Shown here piece after piece: positions 1 to 8,112 of a stretch of 53,337 nucleotides of DNA. The DNA lies in NCBI GenBank assembly GCA_030524665.1, contig JAUNGL010000002.1:10332-63668 (forward strand). The letters run 5' to 3'. Numbering within the stretch: the first letter of the stretch is position 1; the number at the start of each line of letters is the position of its first letter. The notes below the pieces were generated by a model, which worked only from the letters and a program-made list of their open reading frames with translations, ran no database searches and was not told the DNA's origin. Made by a program: the position numbers and the translations under genes. This DNA is from Lachnospiraceae bacterium (GTDB lineage Bacteria > Bacillota > Clostridia > Lachnospirales > Lachnospiraceae).

Positions 1-1
1 C

Positions 2-199
2 GCTGAGGGACGTGCTGAGGGACATGCGGTGGGACGTGCGGAAGGGCTCGCTGAGGGCGCACGCAATAAACTGAAAGAAGTTATCTCTAAAAAACTGCAA
101 AAAGGAAACACGGAGACAGAGATCTCAAATATTCTGGAAGAGGATATTGAAACGATACGTGAACTGATTGCAGAGCTGCATGCTGAAAGCCAAAAGTAA
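2..199 (+). CDS. C-terminal end of an Rpn/PD-(D/E)XK transposase-like protein (partial)
   Basis: The frame is open from the left edge and stops at TAA 197-199, leaving 65 codons. It begins with an AEGRAEG-type run (Ala/Gly/Glu/Arg repeats) followed by a charged helical tail rich in Lys, Glu and Ile. This tail is typical of the Rpn family of recombination-promoting nucleases, whose catalytic PD-(D/E)XK domain would lie upstream, outside the window. The nuclease domain itself is not visible, so the call rests on the tail alone. It has no evident functional link to the next gene. Confidence 0.55.
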   Translation, partial: AEGRAEGHAVGRAEGLAEGARNKLKEVISKKLQKGNTETEISNILEEDIETIRELIAELHAESQK

Positions 200-201
200 A
201 C

Positions 202-219
202 GCCCGGATCTGCCCGGGC
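202..219 (+). terminator. small GC hairpin after the Rpn-like gene
   Basis: GCCCGG (202-207) and CCGGGC (214-219) form a 6-bp stem just after the stop codon. No T-run follows, so it is a weak terminator candidate or only an mRNA 3' end structure. Confidence 0.25.
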
Positions 220-327
220 ACAGGCATTTGCAGACAAAGAAGGATTCCAGAGGGCACATAGTCTTTCTGCCCGATTCTCAGAAATCCTTTCCTCCGTCCT
301 TTTCACCGCAGCAGAAAGGAGCCCCGC

Positions 328-2184
328 ATGCAAATTCATTTTCTCCGCATCCGAAATTATAAATCTATCCGCGATCTTGAAATACAGGAGATTGAAAACG
401 CCCTGATCCTGGTGGGGAAAAATAATACTGGCAAAACTGTAGTTCTGGATGCCATCCGGGCCGTCACCGGTAACTGCGAAATTCTGGAAACTGATTTTAA
501 CGAAAAGAAACAGAATATTGAGATTTCCATGATTCTGGACATTACGGAGGAAGACCTCCGCCTGTTTCATACACACGGAATTGTCAGTTCTTACAAACGC
601 TATGAGACATGGAAGCATGATTTCTGTGAGAAGCTCCCATCCTTCCAGGACGGGAAACTGTCCTTTACCTGTATCATCAACCGCAGCCGGATCATCCGCT
701 ACCGTGACGGAGTCCGCAGGAATAACCGCTATATTCCTGAGCTTTTGCCCCGCCTCTATTTCATAGACACAAACCGGAATCTGAAGCCGTTCCAGGAAGA
801 TCTGCTGATGTTTCAGGAGGATGAACAGCTCATCCGGCTGCGCTCCAATGTCTGTATGTTCGACTCTGCCAAAGCCTGCAATCATTGCTTTAGCTGCATT
901 GGCCTGATTAATCAGAAAAAGCCGGAAGAGCTCCTGCTGAATGAGACGGCACGCCTGCTCGAATACAAAATGTATCAGCTTAATCTGAATGACTTTGCGG
1001 AAAAGGTGAATGAGAATTACCATAAAAACGGAGGCTACGAAAAAATTCTCTATACACTCTCCTGCAATCCGGATGCCCTGTTCCATGTGAAAGCAGACGC
1101 TCTGCATGAGGAACAGCAGCGCCTCAGCCCGGTCGAACAGCTTGGCAATGGTATGAAAAGCATCTATATGCTGTCGCTGCTGGAAACCTACATTGAGGAC
1201 GAAAAGCGCATTCCAAGCATCATTATGGTAGAATACCCGGAGCTCTTCCTGCATCCTTCGCTTCAGAAGACTGCCGCCAGGATCCTGTATAAGCTCTCCA
1301 AGAAAAATCAGGTGATTTTTACCACACATTCTCCGAATATGGTTGCAAATTTCACCAACCGGCAGATCCGGCAGATGATCGCAGATAAGGACGGCTGCTC
1401 CATCGTGCGGAAACACGCGGACATCGATGAGATTCTGGATGACCTCGGCTACAGCGCCAACGATTTTCTGAATGTCAGCTTCGTCTTTATTGTGGAGGGC
1501 AAACAGGATAAGAGCCGTCTCCCTCTGCTGCTTGAAAAGTATTATTCGGAAATTCACGATGATGAGGGAAATCTGTCACGCATTTCCATTATTACCACGA
1601 ACAGCTGTACCAACATCAAAACGTACGCCAACCTGAAATACATGAACCAGCTCTATCTGCGTGATCAGTTCCTGATGATCCGGGACGGGGACGGAAAGGA
1701 TTCAGAGCAGCTCGCAGCACAGCTCTGCAGCTACTACAACGAGCGAAACAAGGCAGATATCGACAAGCTGCCGCGCGTGCAGCGGCATAATGTCTTAATC
1801 CTGAAATATTATTCCTTTGAAAATTATTTTCTGAATCCGTCTATTATGACACAGCTGGGGATCGTAAAAAGTGAAGATGAGTTCTGGCGGATTCTGTTCG
1901 CCAAATGGAAAGAATATCTGTACCGTCTGTCCAGCGGCCGCCACCTGACCAGTATTCTCAAAAAAGAAATCAGCTCCATCGACGAACTGAAAGAACATTT
2001 TGAGGAGTTTAAAATTTATATGCGCGGACACAACCTGTATGATATTTTCTACGGACGTTACCGGAATCAGGAGACAGAGTTGCTGCGCCGTTACATTGAG
2101 CTTGCTCCGAGGGAGGATTTCCGGGATATTCTGGATGCGATTGATACGTTCTCTTATTTTGACAGCAGAAAAGCGGAACAGTAA
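328..2184 (+). CDS. OLD-family ATP-dependent endonuclease (AAA ATPase plus TOPRIM)
   Basis: 618 aa. The N-terminal ABC-type ATPase has Walker A GKNNTGKT at residues 30-37, a signature-like LGNGMKS at 272-278 and a Walker B variant VEYPELFLHP at 301-310, followed by a TTHSP H-loop. A TOPRIM domain follows: FIVEGKQDK near residue 388 and an RDGDGKD acidic motif further on. This order is that of OLD nucleases, which couple ATP hydrolysis to DNA cleavage and often act in phage defence. An insert near residues 176-190 has four cysteines (C176, C184, C187, C190), which suggests a bound metal or cluster. The start is set by AAGGAG seven bases upstream. No partner helicase or toxin gene is adjacent, as in stand-alone (class 1) OLD. 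The function in vivo is not known. Confidence 0.8.
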   Translation: MQIHFLRIRNYKSIRDLEIQEIENALILVGKNNTGKTVVLDAIRAVTGNCEILETDFNEKKQNIEISMILDITEEDLRLFHTHGIVSSYKRYETWKHDFCEKLPSFQDGKLSFTCIINRSRIIRYRDGVRRNNRYIPELLPRLYFIDTNRNLKPFQEDLLMFQEDEQLIRLRSNVCMFDSAKACNHCFSCIGLINQKKPEELLLNETARLLEYKMYQLNLNDFAEKVNENYHKNGGYEKILYTLSCNPDALFHVKADALHEEQQRLSPVEQLGNGMKSIYMLSLLETYIEDEKRIPSIIMVEYPELFLHPSLQKTAARILYKLSKKNQVIFTTHSPNMVANFTNRQIRQMIADKDGCSIVRKHADIDEILDDLGYSANDFLNVSFVFIVEGKQDKSRLPLLLEKYYSEIHDDEGNLSRISIITTNSCTNIKTYANLKYMNQLYLRDQFLMIRDGDGKDSEQLAAQLCSYYNERNKADIDKLPRVQRHNVLILKYYSFENYFLNPSIMTQLGIVKSEDEFWRILFAKWKEYLYRLSSGRHLTSILKKEISSIDELKEHFEEFKIYMRGHNLYDIFYGRYRNQETELLRRYIELAPREDFRDILDAIDTFSYFDSRKAEQ

Positions 2185-2289
2185 CCCGAGGCCTGATCCT
2201 GAACTGAGATTGGACTCTCATAACGCAGATTTGATATTACTCACCATCCGTGGTGATTAGAACCCTATCGACCAAAAACTCAAAAATAC

Positions 2290-2315
2290 GGGCGAAGGCA
2301 TAAACGCCTTCGCCC
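2290..2315 (-). terminator. intrinsic terminator of yidC, possibly bidirectional
   Basis: Perfect 10-bp stem GGGCGAAGGC/GCCTTCGCCC with a 6-nt loop. On the minus strand it is followed by GTATTTTTG and a second T-run, which fits termination of yidC. It lies between two converging genes and may also stop the OLD-like gene. Confidence 0.75.
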
Positions 2316-2384
2316 TTCACTTCATTCAGATATATGCTCAAACACCCGGGTCCGATTCGGTGTCCACGCAAACAGCATTCCTCA

Positions 2385-3038
2385 TCACGCTGCCTGTGCC
2401 GCCATCCTTCTCACTGCAAGGACATGAACCACAAGCTGTTCAACAGCCGTAAACAGCCCTGAAACAAAATAGTACAATCCAACTCCCGATGGTATCATGA
2501 ACACGAACATGCTGTTCGCAAACAACAGTGTCAAAGCCATCGGCAAAGTCATTTTCTGCAGATTCAGTTCCCTGAAATACCTAATATACGGATACGTCTG
2601 CGGCAGAAACTGGATCATCAATGTCGCTGCCGGAAGAATCAATGTCTGATCTCGCATCAGAAGTGACGATACCCACGGCAGAAGAACCGTGGCTGTCCCC
2701 GCAGCCGCCGTCAGCCGGATTCCATTGTACAGACACATCATGACCGGCAATTGAATGAAGTTCAAAAGACATCCCAGCCCTCCGATTCCCTTTTCCTGAT
2801 ACAGTTTCTGAAGCTCCTCATTCATCTTCTGCGGATTATTTTTATATTTCTCTTTCAGCTTTTCTGCCTCGCCGCTGATCTCCTGCTGCTTCTGCATCTG
2901 CGCTCTCTGTTTCACATTCAGCGGAACCAGTAAAGCCCGGACCACCACCGTGATCAAAGCAATCGCCACTCCGTAGTCCCCTGTAAAACTATACATCCAT
3001 TCTATTGTATCCCGTAAAAGATTCGCTGCAATATCCAA
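2385..3038 (-). CDS. yidC: YidC/Oxa1-type membrane protein insertase
   Basis: 217 aa, the short Gram-positive form of the YidC/Oxa1/Alb3 family. These proteins insert and fold inner-membrane proteins, alone or with SecYEG. Hydrophobic segments appear near residues 17-37, 90-110, 125-145 and 165-205. Between the first two is the lysine-rich cytoplasmic hairpin (KLKEKYKNNPQKMNEELQKL) that is diagnostic of the family, and a conserved Arg sits in the first segment (VVVRALLVPLNVKQR). No lipobox signal peptide precedes it. It is not in the usual rnpA-yidC-jag order, so this is probably an extra paralogue, perhaps with a specialised client. A small membrane protein gene and a long inverted repeat lie just upstream. 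Confidence 0.88.
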   Translation of the reverse strand: MDIAANLLRDTIEWMYSFTGDYGVAIALITVVVRALLVPLNVKQRAQMQKQQEISGEAEKLKEKYKNNPQKMNEELQKLYQEKGIGGLGCLLNFIQLPVMMCLYNGIRLTAAAGTATVLLPWVSSLLMRDQTLILPAATLMIQFLPQTYPYIRYFRELNLQKMTLPMALTLLFANSMFVFMIPSGVGLYYFVSGLFTAVEQLVVHVLAVRRMAAQAA

Positions 3039-3058
3039 TCAATTTTCCTCCTTAAATA

Positions 3059-3126
3059 GTCAAATACCCCGCAACAAGCCACGGGGCATCAAATTTGCAG
3101 CGCAACAGAGCTGCGGGGTATTTGAC
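3059..3126. repeat. long inverted repeat between the small membrane gene and yidC
   Basis: Two 15-bp arms are exact complements: GTCAAATACCCCGCA (3059-3073) and TGCGGGGTATTTGAC (3112-3126), with a 38-nt loop. Inside, CCCCG and CGGGG can form a competing shorter hairpin. To its right (3128-3190) more dyads follow: GCCAA/TTGGC enclosing CCGT/ACGG, with TCGCG at both ends. The whole looks like a folded REP-type element. Confidence 0.6.
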
Positions 3127-3171
3127 CCTCGCGGCATTCGCCAAATATCCGTATAAGCACGGCTACTTGGC

Positions 3172-3441
3172 TCATTGCTTCGCGGGAATAAATTCGCGTT
3201 GACCGGATATTCCTTTCCTCTTTTCTATATATCGCCATATCTGGTATTTATCAAATGCATACAGGTTTTCTTTCTGTATCTGCTGACAGAAATGGCGATA
3301 GACGGGATGTAGCACCTGCTGATACACAATACATACCGGCACAAATTTCCGCATCGGCAATGATACTGAAATCCGGTACACACCGTAAAACATCAGAAGC
3401 AACAGTAAAATCTGCATCAGGTGAAAACAGCTCATGTCCAT
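3172..3441 (-). CDS. small single-pass membrane protein of unknown function
   Basis: 89 aa. The start is the ATG at 3441, chosen because AGGAGG lies seven to twelve bases upstream; longer in-frame starts lack this. A hydrophobic helix spans residues 8-22 (LMQILLLLLMFYGVY) and is followed by a basic, aromatic-rich cytoplasmic tail. The last residues (about 76-89) are encoded by the structured repeat next to yidC, so the present C-terminus may have been created by repeat insertion. It may be co-transcribed with yidC, which starts about 130 bp downstream. No family was recognised. Confidence 0.45.
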   Translation of the reverse strand: MDMSCFHLMQILLLLLMFYGVYRISVSLPMRKFVPVCIVYQQVLHPVYRHFCQQIQKENLYAFDKYQIWRYIEKRKGISGQREFIPAKQ

Positions 3442-3580
3442 CTGCCCACCTCCTCCTGATCTCCATTTTATCAACGACAGGCAGATGATTCAATAAAATT
3501 AAAATAACATAAAAATAAAATTTCTCTGAAAGACAGATAATTCACAGAAATTGTACCTTCGACCTTCGGCACAATATCGC

Positions 3581-3646
3581 GCCGCAAAATTCGGGATTCA
3601 GGTGCAAAAATGCACCTGAACCCCCTTCACCAGGGACGCATCCTGC
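3581..3646 (-). repeat. dispersed structured repeat, family 1, copy A
   Basis: Read on the minus strand, the 66-bp core runs from GCAGGATGCGTCCCTGG to ATTTTGCGGC and closely matches 30375-30440 on the plus strand. Its centre is a 10-bp stem TTCAGGTGCA/TGCACCTGAA with a 4-nt loop (3597-3620). It lies in the 3' region of the polymerase/YolD pair. The flanks 3542-3580 and 3647-3713 may belong to the same element but are less alike. Confidence 0.65.
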
Positions 3647-3713
3647 ACCGTGAAATCCATAAGGTGCTCCCGCCGAAGGCAGAATATACACTGACCTGGC
3701 TCGTGGCCTGAGC

Positions 3714-4052
3714 TCAATCCGAAATATTCTCACTGCTGATCTCATAAATATCATCAAATATGATTTTCGTATTCACAATACAGAGAATCCGTGCCGTTTC
3801 GTCGATTCTGGATACCATTCCGGTTTTCTTCAGATATTCATTTCTGCTGAAATATACTACCGTGATGATATCATTCTTCCTGACCTGACGCAGTCTGCGG
3901 TCCAGAGTTTCCTTATAATCCTCGGATAACTCCATCTTCGGCATCACGATCTTCTCCTTCTTCCTCAGGGCCTCCTGATACCCTTTCAGCGCAGCAAACG
4001 GCATGAACTGCTTCGCACGTTCTTCTCGGCTCATTTTCGGTCTGTCCGTCAT
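3714..4052 (-). CDS. YolD-like family protein
   Basis: 112 aa. It carries the family's N-terminal motif (DRPKMSREERAKQFMPFAALKGY) and an SH3-like C-terminal part around DIITVVYFSR and GMVSRIDETARILCI. YolD-like proteins are almost always encoded beside Y-family polymerases of the UvrX/YqjW type, as here, and are thought to assist them. The start at 4052 is chosen over the upstream in-frame ATG at 4091 because GGAGGG lies just before it. It sits 54 bp downstream of the polymerase gene and is very likely in the same operon. The molecular function is unproven. Confidence 0.82.
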   Translation of the reverse strand: MTDRPKMSREERAKQFMPFAALKGYQEALRKKEKIVMPKMELSEDYKETLDRRLRQVRKNDIITVVYFSRNEYLKKTGMVSRIDETARILCIVNTKIIFDDIYEISSENISD

Positions 4053-4106
4053 AGTATCCCTCCGTTTCCAGCTCTTATGGTTACGATTCACGGGCAGCCC
4101 TCTCTC

Positions 4107-5375
4107 CTACTCCCCGCTTCTATGACCGCCGATCTGGCGGTTCCGCTCCCTCGCAGTCGCACCCTCCACGAGATTCATTCCCTTCAGAATCGCATTTTTC
4201 CCATATTTCTCCTTGATGTCCAGCATCGCCTTCTGCAGCCTGTGCTCTCGCTCCAGCTCTGCCGGGTCGGTAAAGAGGTCGTATTGCTGGTAAACTTCAT
4301 CCACAACATTATTGAAAGACAGATTCACCCTGTGAATCGGCGTGGTCCGATCCACAATACGCTCGTACAGCTTTACTGTATATGCAATAATCTGCTTCGC
4401 AGAGCTTGTCGTAACCGTCATGGTCGTTGTTCCATGAGCAGACTTTTTCCCGTAGCGTTTGCCATATCCGACATAGAGCGTAAAAGAATCTGTCACAAGC
4501 CCTTTATCCACAAGCTCCAGGCAGAGCAAGTCCGCCATTTCCTTCACAATGAGCCTGCCGTTTTCATAATTGTAATCGCACCCCAGTACCTGCCCGCTGG
4601 AAATCGAGTTTGCTTTCGGCTTGTACGCCTTAATATCGGCGATCGTCGTGGGCTCCCGCCCCCACGCATGATCGATCAGAAGCTCCGCATCTATCCCGAA
4701 CATCCGGTACAGCGCATCCTCATCTGCCCTGGCGACCCCTTCCATCGTGAAAATTCCCATGCTCTCCAATCGTTTCGCAATCCCGGAGCCAATCCGCCAG
4801 AAGTCTTTCAGCGGTCTGTGAGTCCAGAGCGTCCTGCGGTACGATTCCTCATCCAGCACTCCGATATGATCCTCCGCATGCTTCGCGGTGATATCCAGCG
4901 CCACCTTCGCCAGATACAGGTTTGTCCCGATTCCGCAGGCGGACGGAATCCCGGTTGCATCGAGTACATCCTGCATCATTCGCGTCCCCAGCTCCCGCGC
5001 CGTCATCTGATACATCGGAAGGTAATCCGTCACATCCGCCATGATTTCATCAATCGAATAAGAATGAATGTCCTCCTTCGCGATATACTTGAGATAGATC
5101 GAATAAATTTCCGCCGAATAATCAATATAAAGCTGCATCCGCGGCGGCGCCATAATATAGTTGATCCCTTTCGGAATTTCAAACACCCGGCAGCGTCCCG
5201 GAATCCCCATCGCCTTCATGGAGGGGGAAACGGCAAGGCAGATCGTCTTTTCCGTCCGTTCCGGGTCAGCGACGACAAGATTAGTCGTCATAGGATCCAG
5301 GTTCCGTTCCCTGCATTCCACAGAAGCATAGAAAGATTTCAGATCGATACAGAGATATGTCCTTTCCTCAGCCAT
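4107..5375 (-). CDS. Y-family DNA polymerase (UvrX/DinB-like, lesion bypass)
   Basis: 422 aa. The palm motifs are intact: Asp11 in CIDLKSFYASVE and the SIDE motif with Asp109/Glu110, the metal-binding carboxylates of translesion polymerases. A helix-hairpin-helix region (DFWRIGSGIAKRLESMGI) and the little-finger domain follow. Length and pairing with YolD fit the Gram-positive UvrX/YqjW branch, which copies damaged DNA at low fidelity. The ATG at 5375 is preferred over a GTG six bases upstream, because GAGGAGG is correctly spaced only for the ATG. No clear LexA box was found in the 265 bp upstream, so SOS control is not shown. The pair is often on mobile elements; here no such element is seen. 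Confidence 0.9.
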   Translation of the reverse strand: MAEERTYLCIDLKSFYASVECRERNLDPMTTNLVVADPERTEKTICLAVSPSMKAMGIPGRCRVFEIPKGINYIMAPPRMQLYIDYSAEIYSIYLKYIAKEDIHSYSIDEIMADVTDYLPMYQMTARELGTRMMQDVLDATGIPSACGIGTNLYLAKVALDITAKHAEDHIGVLDEESYRRTLWTHRPLKDFWRIGSGIAKRLESMGIFTMEGVARADEDALYRMFGIDAELLIDHAWGREPTTIADIKAYKPKANSISSGQVLGCDYNYENGRLIVKEMADLLCLELVDKGLVTDSFTLYVGYGKRYGKKSAHGTTTMTVTTSSAKQIIAYTVKLYERIVDRTTPIHRVNLSFNNVVDEVYQQYDLFTDPAELEREHRLQKAMLDIKEKYGKNAILKGMNLVEGATARERNRQIGGHRSGE

Positions 5376-5490
5376 TTCCACTCCTCCTCAAATTGCGTAA
5401 GCATTGTTTCGTTTGAATGCAACATCTATTCTATGCATTGTACGCCGTAAGGGCAAGTTTTAAGAAGTATTTTCGCTGTAAGAGCAGTAA

Positions 5491-5515
5491 AAGGCACTCA
5501 TTTGTTGAGTTCCTT
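5491..5515 (-). terminator. hairpin, possible terminator after the AroE-like gene
   Basis: AAGGCACTCA and TGAGTTCCTT form a 10-bp stem with one mismatch and a 5-nt loop, with A- and T-runs on either side. It lies between the AroE-like gene and the polymerase gene. Apart from it, 5376-5640 holds only AT-rich sequence with no gene seen. Confidence 0.4.
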
Positions 5516-5640
5516 TTATGTTACTCATTTTTCTGTACTGGACAGCTTTTTTATATTGTTGCTGCACTTTTCTACAAAACTACCATTCAGTATCAAGATA
5601 CCGTTGGAAACATACTTGTGGGGACAAGAATACAATATTT

Positions 5641-6504
5641 TCAGCATTCTCTTTCCGCCAGAATCTCCATCAACTCCTGACGCATCACATCGACCGGTGC
5701 CTCTCTTCCGGTCCAGAGCCGGATCTGAGCGGCACCCTGGTACAGTGACATTCCAAGCCCGTTCAGAATCCGGCAGCCTTTCTCTTCTGCATTGAGCAAA
5801 AACCGTGTCTTCTCCGGATTGTAACACGCGTCGAAATAAAACTGCCCGGTCCTGATATATTCCTGCGGCAGCGGACTCAAGCCCATGGAAGTCCCCATTC
5901 CGACACCGCTCGCATTGATTACAACCGCACATTCCCCGGACTTCGAGAAATCCCCTGGCTTCACAAACTCAGCGACCGGGGCGAAATTCACGTTAATGTC
6001 ATGTACAAGAGACTCGCCAGCCTTCGCATTTACATCCGTAATGTAGATTTTCTCTGCACCGTGATAAGCGAGCACCGAGCAGATCGCCCGGCCTACACCT
6101 CCGCTTCCGATACAGAAAAATACGGTTCCCGGAATCTCAGTCCTCCCCTCTTCCCTCAGAGAAGCCAGGAATCCCGCGCCGTCCGTATTATAACCGACCA
6201 GTCTTCCATCCGGAGTTTTCACCACCGTATTGCAGGAGCCCATCTTCTCACAGAGAGGGTCCAGATCGTCCAGATAGGAGAGCACTCTGACTTTATTTGG
6301 CTTCGTCACTGCGAATCCTGCAAAATTCATATAGCGGATCCCATTCACAATATCCCCCAGATGCTGCTCATCTGTCTCTGTATAAAAATAAACCATATTC
6401 AGGCCCGCCGCCTCGTACGCCCGGTTCTGCATCCTGGCAGCGAATGACTGCTCCAGAGGCGTGCCGAGCAGCGTGACAAATCTTGTATTAATATCAATTC
6501 TCAT
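5641..6504 (-). CDS. shikimate/quinate dehydrogenase family protein (AroE-like paralogue)
   Basis: 287 aa, the usual AroE length. The C-terminal Rossmann domain has GSGGVG at 133-138. The catalytic Lys71 (VTKPNK), Asn92 (SCNTVV) and Asp108 (YNTDGAGF) are present. The substrate-binding SxSPxxHN segment of true AroE is here QSFAARMQN: the second Ser, the Pro and the His are replaced. GAxNT is changed to GSCNT. Hence an NAD(P)-dependent dehydrogenase is likely, but the substrate may be quinate, an amino-shikimate or another cyclitol rather than shikimate. It is a stand-alone gene with no aro genes beside it. Confidence 0.75.
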   Translation of the reverse strand: MRIDINTRFVTLLGTPLEQSFAARMQNRAYEAAGLNMVYFYTETDEQHLGDIVNGIRYMNFAGFAVTKPNKVRVLSYLDDLDPLCEKMGSCNTVVKTPDGRLVGYNTDGAGFLASLREEGRTEIPGTVFFCIGSGGVGRAICSVLAYHGAEKIYITDVNAKAGESLVHDINVNFAPVAEFVKPGDFSKSGECAVVINASGVGMGTSMGLSPLPQEYIRTGQFYFDACYNPEKTRFLLNAEEKGCRILNGLGMSLYQGAAQIRLWTGREAPVDVMRQELMEILAEREC

Positions 6505-6554
6505 AGATACTTCCTCATTTTATCTATTTCCCCGGTTATTTTATTGAAAATCCC

Positions 6555-6577
6555 TCCTGAGTTTCCCCGTCTCAGGA
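6555..6577 (-). terminator. intrinsic terminator of the MATE gene
   Basis: TCCTGAG/CTCAGGA forms a 7-bp stem with a 9-nt loop. On the minus strand it is followed by GGGATTTTCAAT. Confidence 0.6.
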
Positions 6578-6602
6578 AGGGCTTACAATCTGACGACTCC
6601 AC

Positions 6603-7949
6603 TTATTGTACAGTCTCGAGCCTGCGCGCAACGGTCTGCACACTGATCAGGCATACCGGAATAATATAAAAACACGCCGCAATCCAGGCTGTCTGATCCG
6701 CAAAACAGATCGCTGTATACCCGAACCTTCGGACAAACACAAAGCTCACAACACTTCTCGCAATCATCTCAGCCACACCGGAAAAAACGGCCCTGCCCGG
6801 AAATCCAAGTCCCTGTGTACACATCCTGCAGATACCGAGCGGACCCAGGCTCCAGAAAAAGAAACCCATGCAGAACAGATACTTCGCGGAAGCATCCAGC
6901 ACTTCCGTCGCATCCCTGCTCACAAACAGCAGTGAAAGTGTCCTTCCGCCGAAGATCAGAACAAATCCGGCGCAGATTCCATATGCCAGTGACATAATAA
7001 CTCCTTCCCAAAGTCCCTGACGAATCCGTTTGGCCTTGCCCGCTCCCAGATTCTGCCCGCAAAATACAGAGACGGCCGTTGCCATCGCATCGAACGGAGA
7101 AAGCAGAAACTGTTTGATCTTCATACCTGCCGTAAAACCGGAGACATAGATACTTCCGAGACTGTTATTTGCTGACTGCATCACCATACTGCCGATCGCT
7201 GTGATGGAATACTGCAGCCCCATCGGAATACCCATAGCGATCAATTCTGTCAGCCTGGTTCCGTTCACCCGGCATTCTTCACGGGTCAGATGCAGCAGTG
7301 GAACCCGCCTCCATATAAAGACCAGACAACAGACCCCACTAATTGCCTGAGAGACAATCGTAGCAAGTGCCGCACCCGCACATCCAAGCTTCAGAACAAC
7401 AATGCAGAACAGGTCCAACCCGATATTCAGGCAGGCAGAAACTGCCAGGAAGAAAAACGGTGTCCGGCTGTCCCCCACAGCACGCAGAATACACGAGAAC
7501 AGATTATATAACAGTGTGCAGGGAATTCCGAGAAAAATAATCAGCAGATAAATCCTTGCATTCTGATAAATATCCTCCGGTGTCGACAGCAGATGGAGAA
7601 TCTGCGGACACAAAACGGCACAGGCTGTCGTCAGAATCACTGCCGCAGCAGCAGCCAGAAGGATCGCATGGAACATACAGCTCCTCATTTTTCCATATTC
7701 ACCGGCGCCAAAGTCTCTCGCAATCGGCACTCCGAAACCATTGCAGGTGCCAATGCAGAACCCAAGTACCAGAAACTGGACGCTGCTGGAAGCCCCGACA
7801 CTGGCCAGCGCCTCCGCCCCCAGAAAACGGCCTACGATCGCCGCATCGATCATATTGTAGGTCTGCTGCAGCAGATTGCCGATCAGAAGCGGCAGTGCAA
7901 ACTGCAGGATCAGTTTCAGTGGTTTCCCCTCCGTCATATCTTTTGTCAT
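6603..7949 (-). CDS. MATE-family multidrug/metabolite exporter
   Basis: 448 aa with about 12 hydrophobic segments, in the two-times-six arrangement of MATE (NorM/DinF-like) transporters. It starts with the family pattern GKPLKLILQFALPLLIGNLLQQTYNMIDAAIVGRFLGAEALASVG. Such proteins export cationic drugs or metabolites using Na+ or H+ gradients; the substrate cannot be read from the sequence. GGGGAG lies 11 bases before the ATG, and a second in-frame ATG at 7937 is possible. Its own good promoter (8044-8072) separates it from the mannan operon upstream. Confidence 0.88.
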   Translation of the reverse strand: MTKDMTEGKPLKLILQFALPLLIGNLLQQTYNMIDAAIVGRFLGAEALASVGASSSVQFLVLGFCIGTCNGFGVPIARDFGAGEYGKMRSCMFHAILLAAAAAVILTTACAVLCPQILHLLSTPEDIYQNARIYLLIIFLGIPCTLLYNLFSCILRAVGDSRTPFFFLAVSACLNIGLDLFCIVVLKLGCAGAALATIVSQAISGVCCLVFIWRRVPLLHLTREECRVNGTRLTELIAMGIPMGLQYSITAIGSMVMQSANNSLGSIYVSGFTAGMKIKQFLLSPFDAMATAVSVFCGQNLGAGKAKRIRQGLWEGVIMSLAYGICAGFVLIFGGRTLSLLFVSRDATEVLDASAKYLFCMGFFFWSLGPLGICRMCTQGLGFPGRAVFSGVAEMIARSVVSFVFVRRFGYTAICFADQTAWIAACFYIIPVCLISVQTVARRLETVQ

Positions 7950-8043
7950 GGTGTATCACACTCCCCGTCTTTTGTAATCAAAGGTTTATCCGTTTCCGCA
8001 AGACCAGACTGCCATTGCAGCCAAACGGAACGATTGATTGAGG

Positions 8044-8072
8044 ATTATACCACTAAATTTTCCTTCTGTTAA
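8044..8072 (-). promoter_or_regulatory. sigma-A promoter of the MATE gene
   Basis: Minus strand: TTAACA (8072-8067), a 17-nt spacer, then TATAAT (8049-8044). No clear terminator of the mannan operon is seen between 8073 and 8112, so read-through into the MATE gene is possible. Confidence 0.65.
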
Positions 8073-8112
8073 GTCCTGAATTTGAATCTGAAGAAGAGAG
8101 CTGATTCATTAG

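Noticed and set aside
4077..5450. Long open frame (over 450 codons) on the plus strand opposite the Y-family polymerase gene
   Set aside because: Shadow of the polymerase gene: low-complexity composition rich in His, Arg and Pro, no ribosome site, no family motif.
5376..5640. SOS (LexA) box before the Y-family polymerase
   Set aside because: No GAAC-N4-GTTC type dyad was found; only AT-rich sequence and one hairpin.
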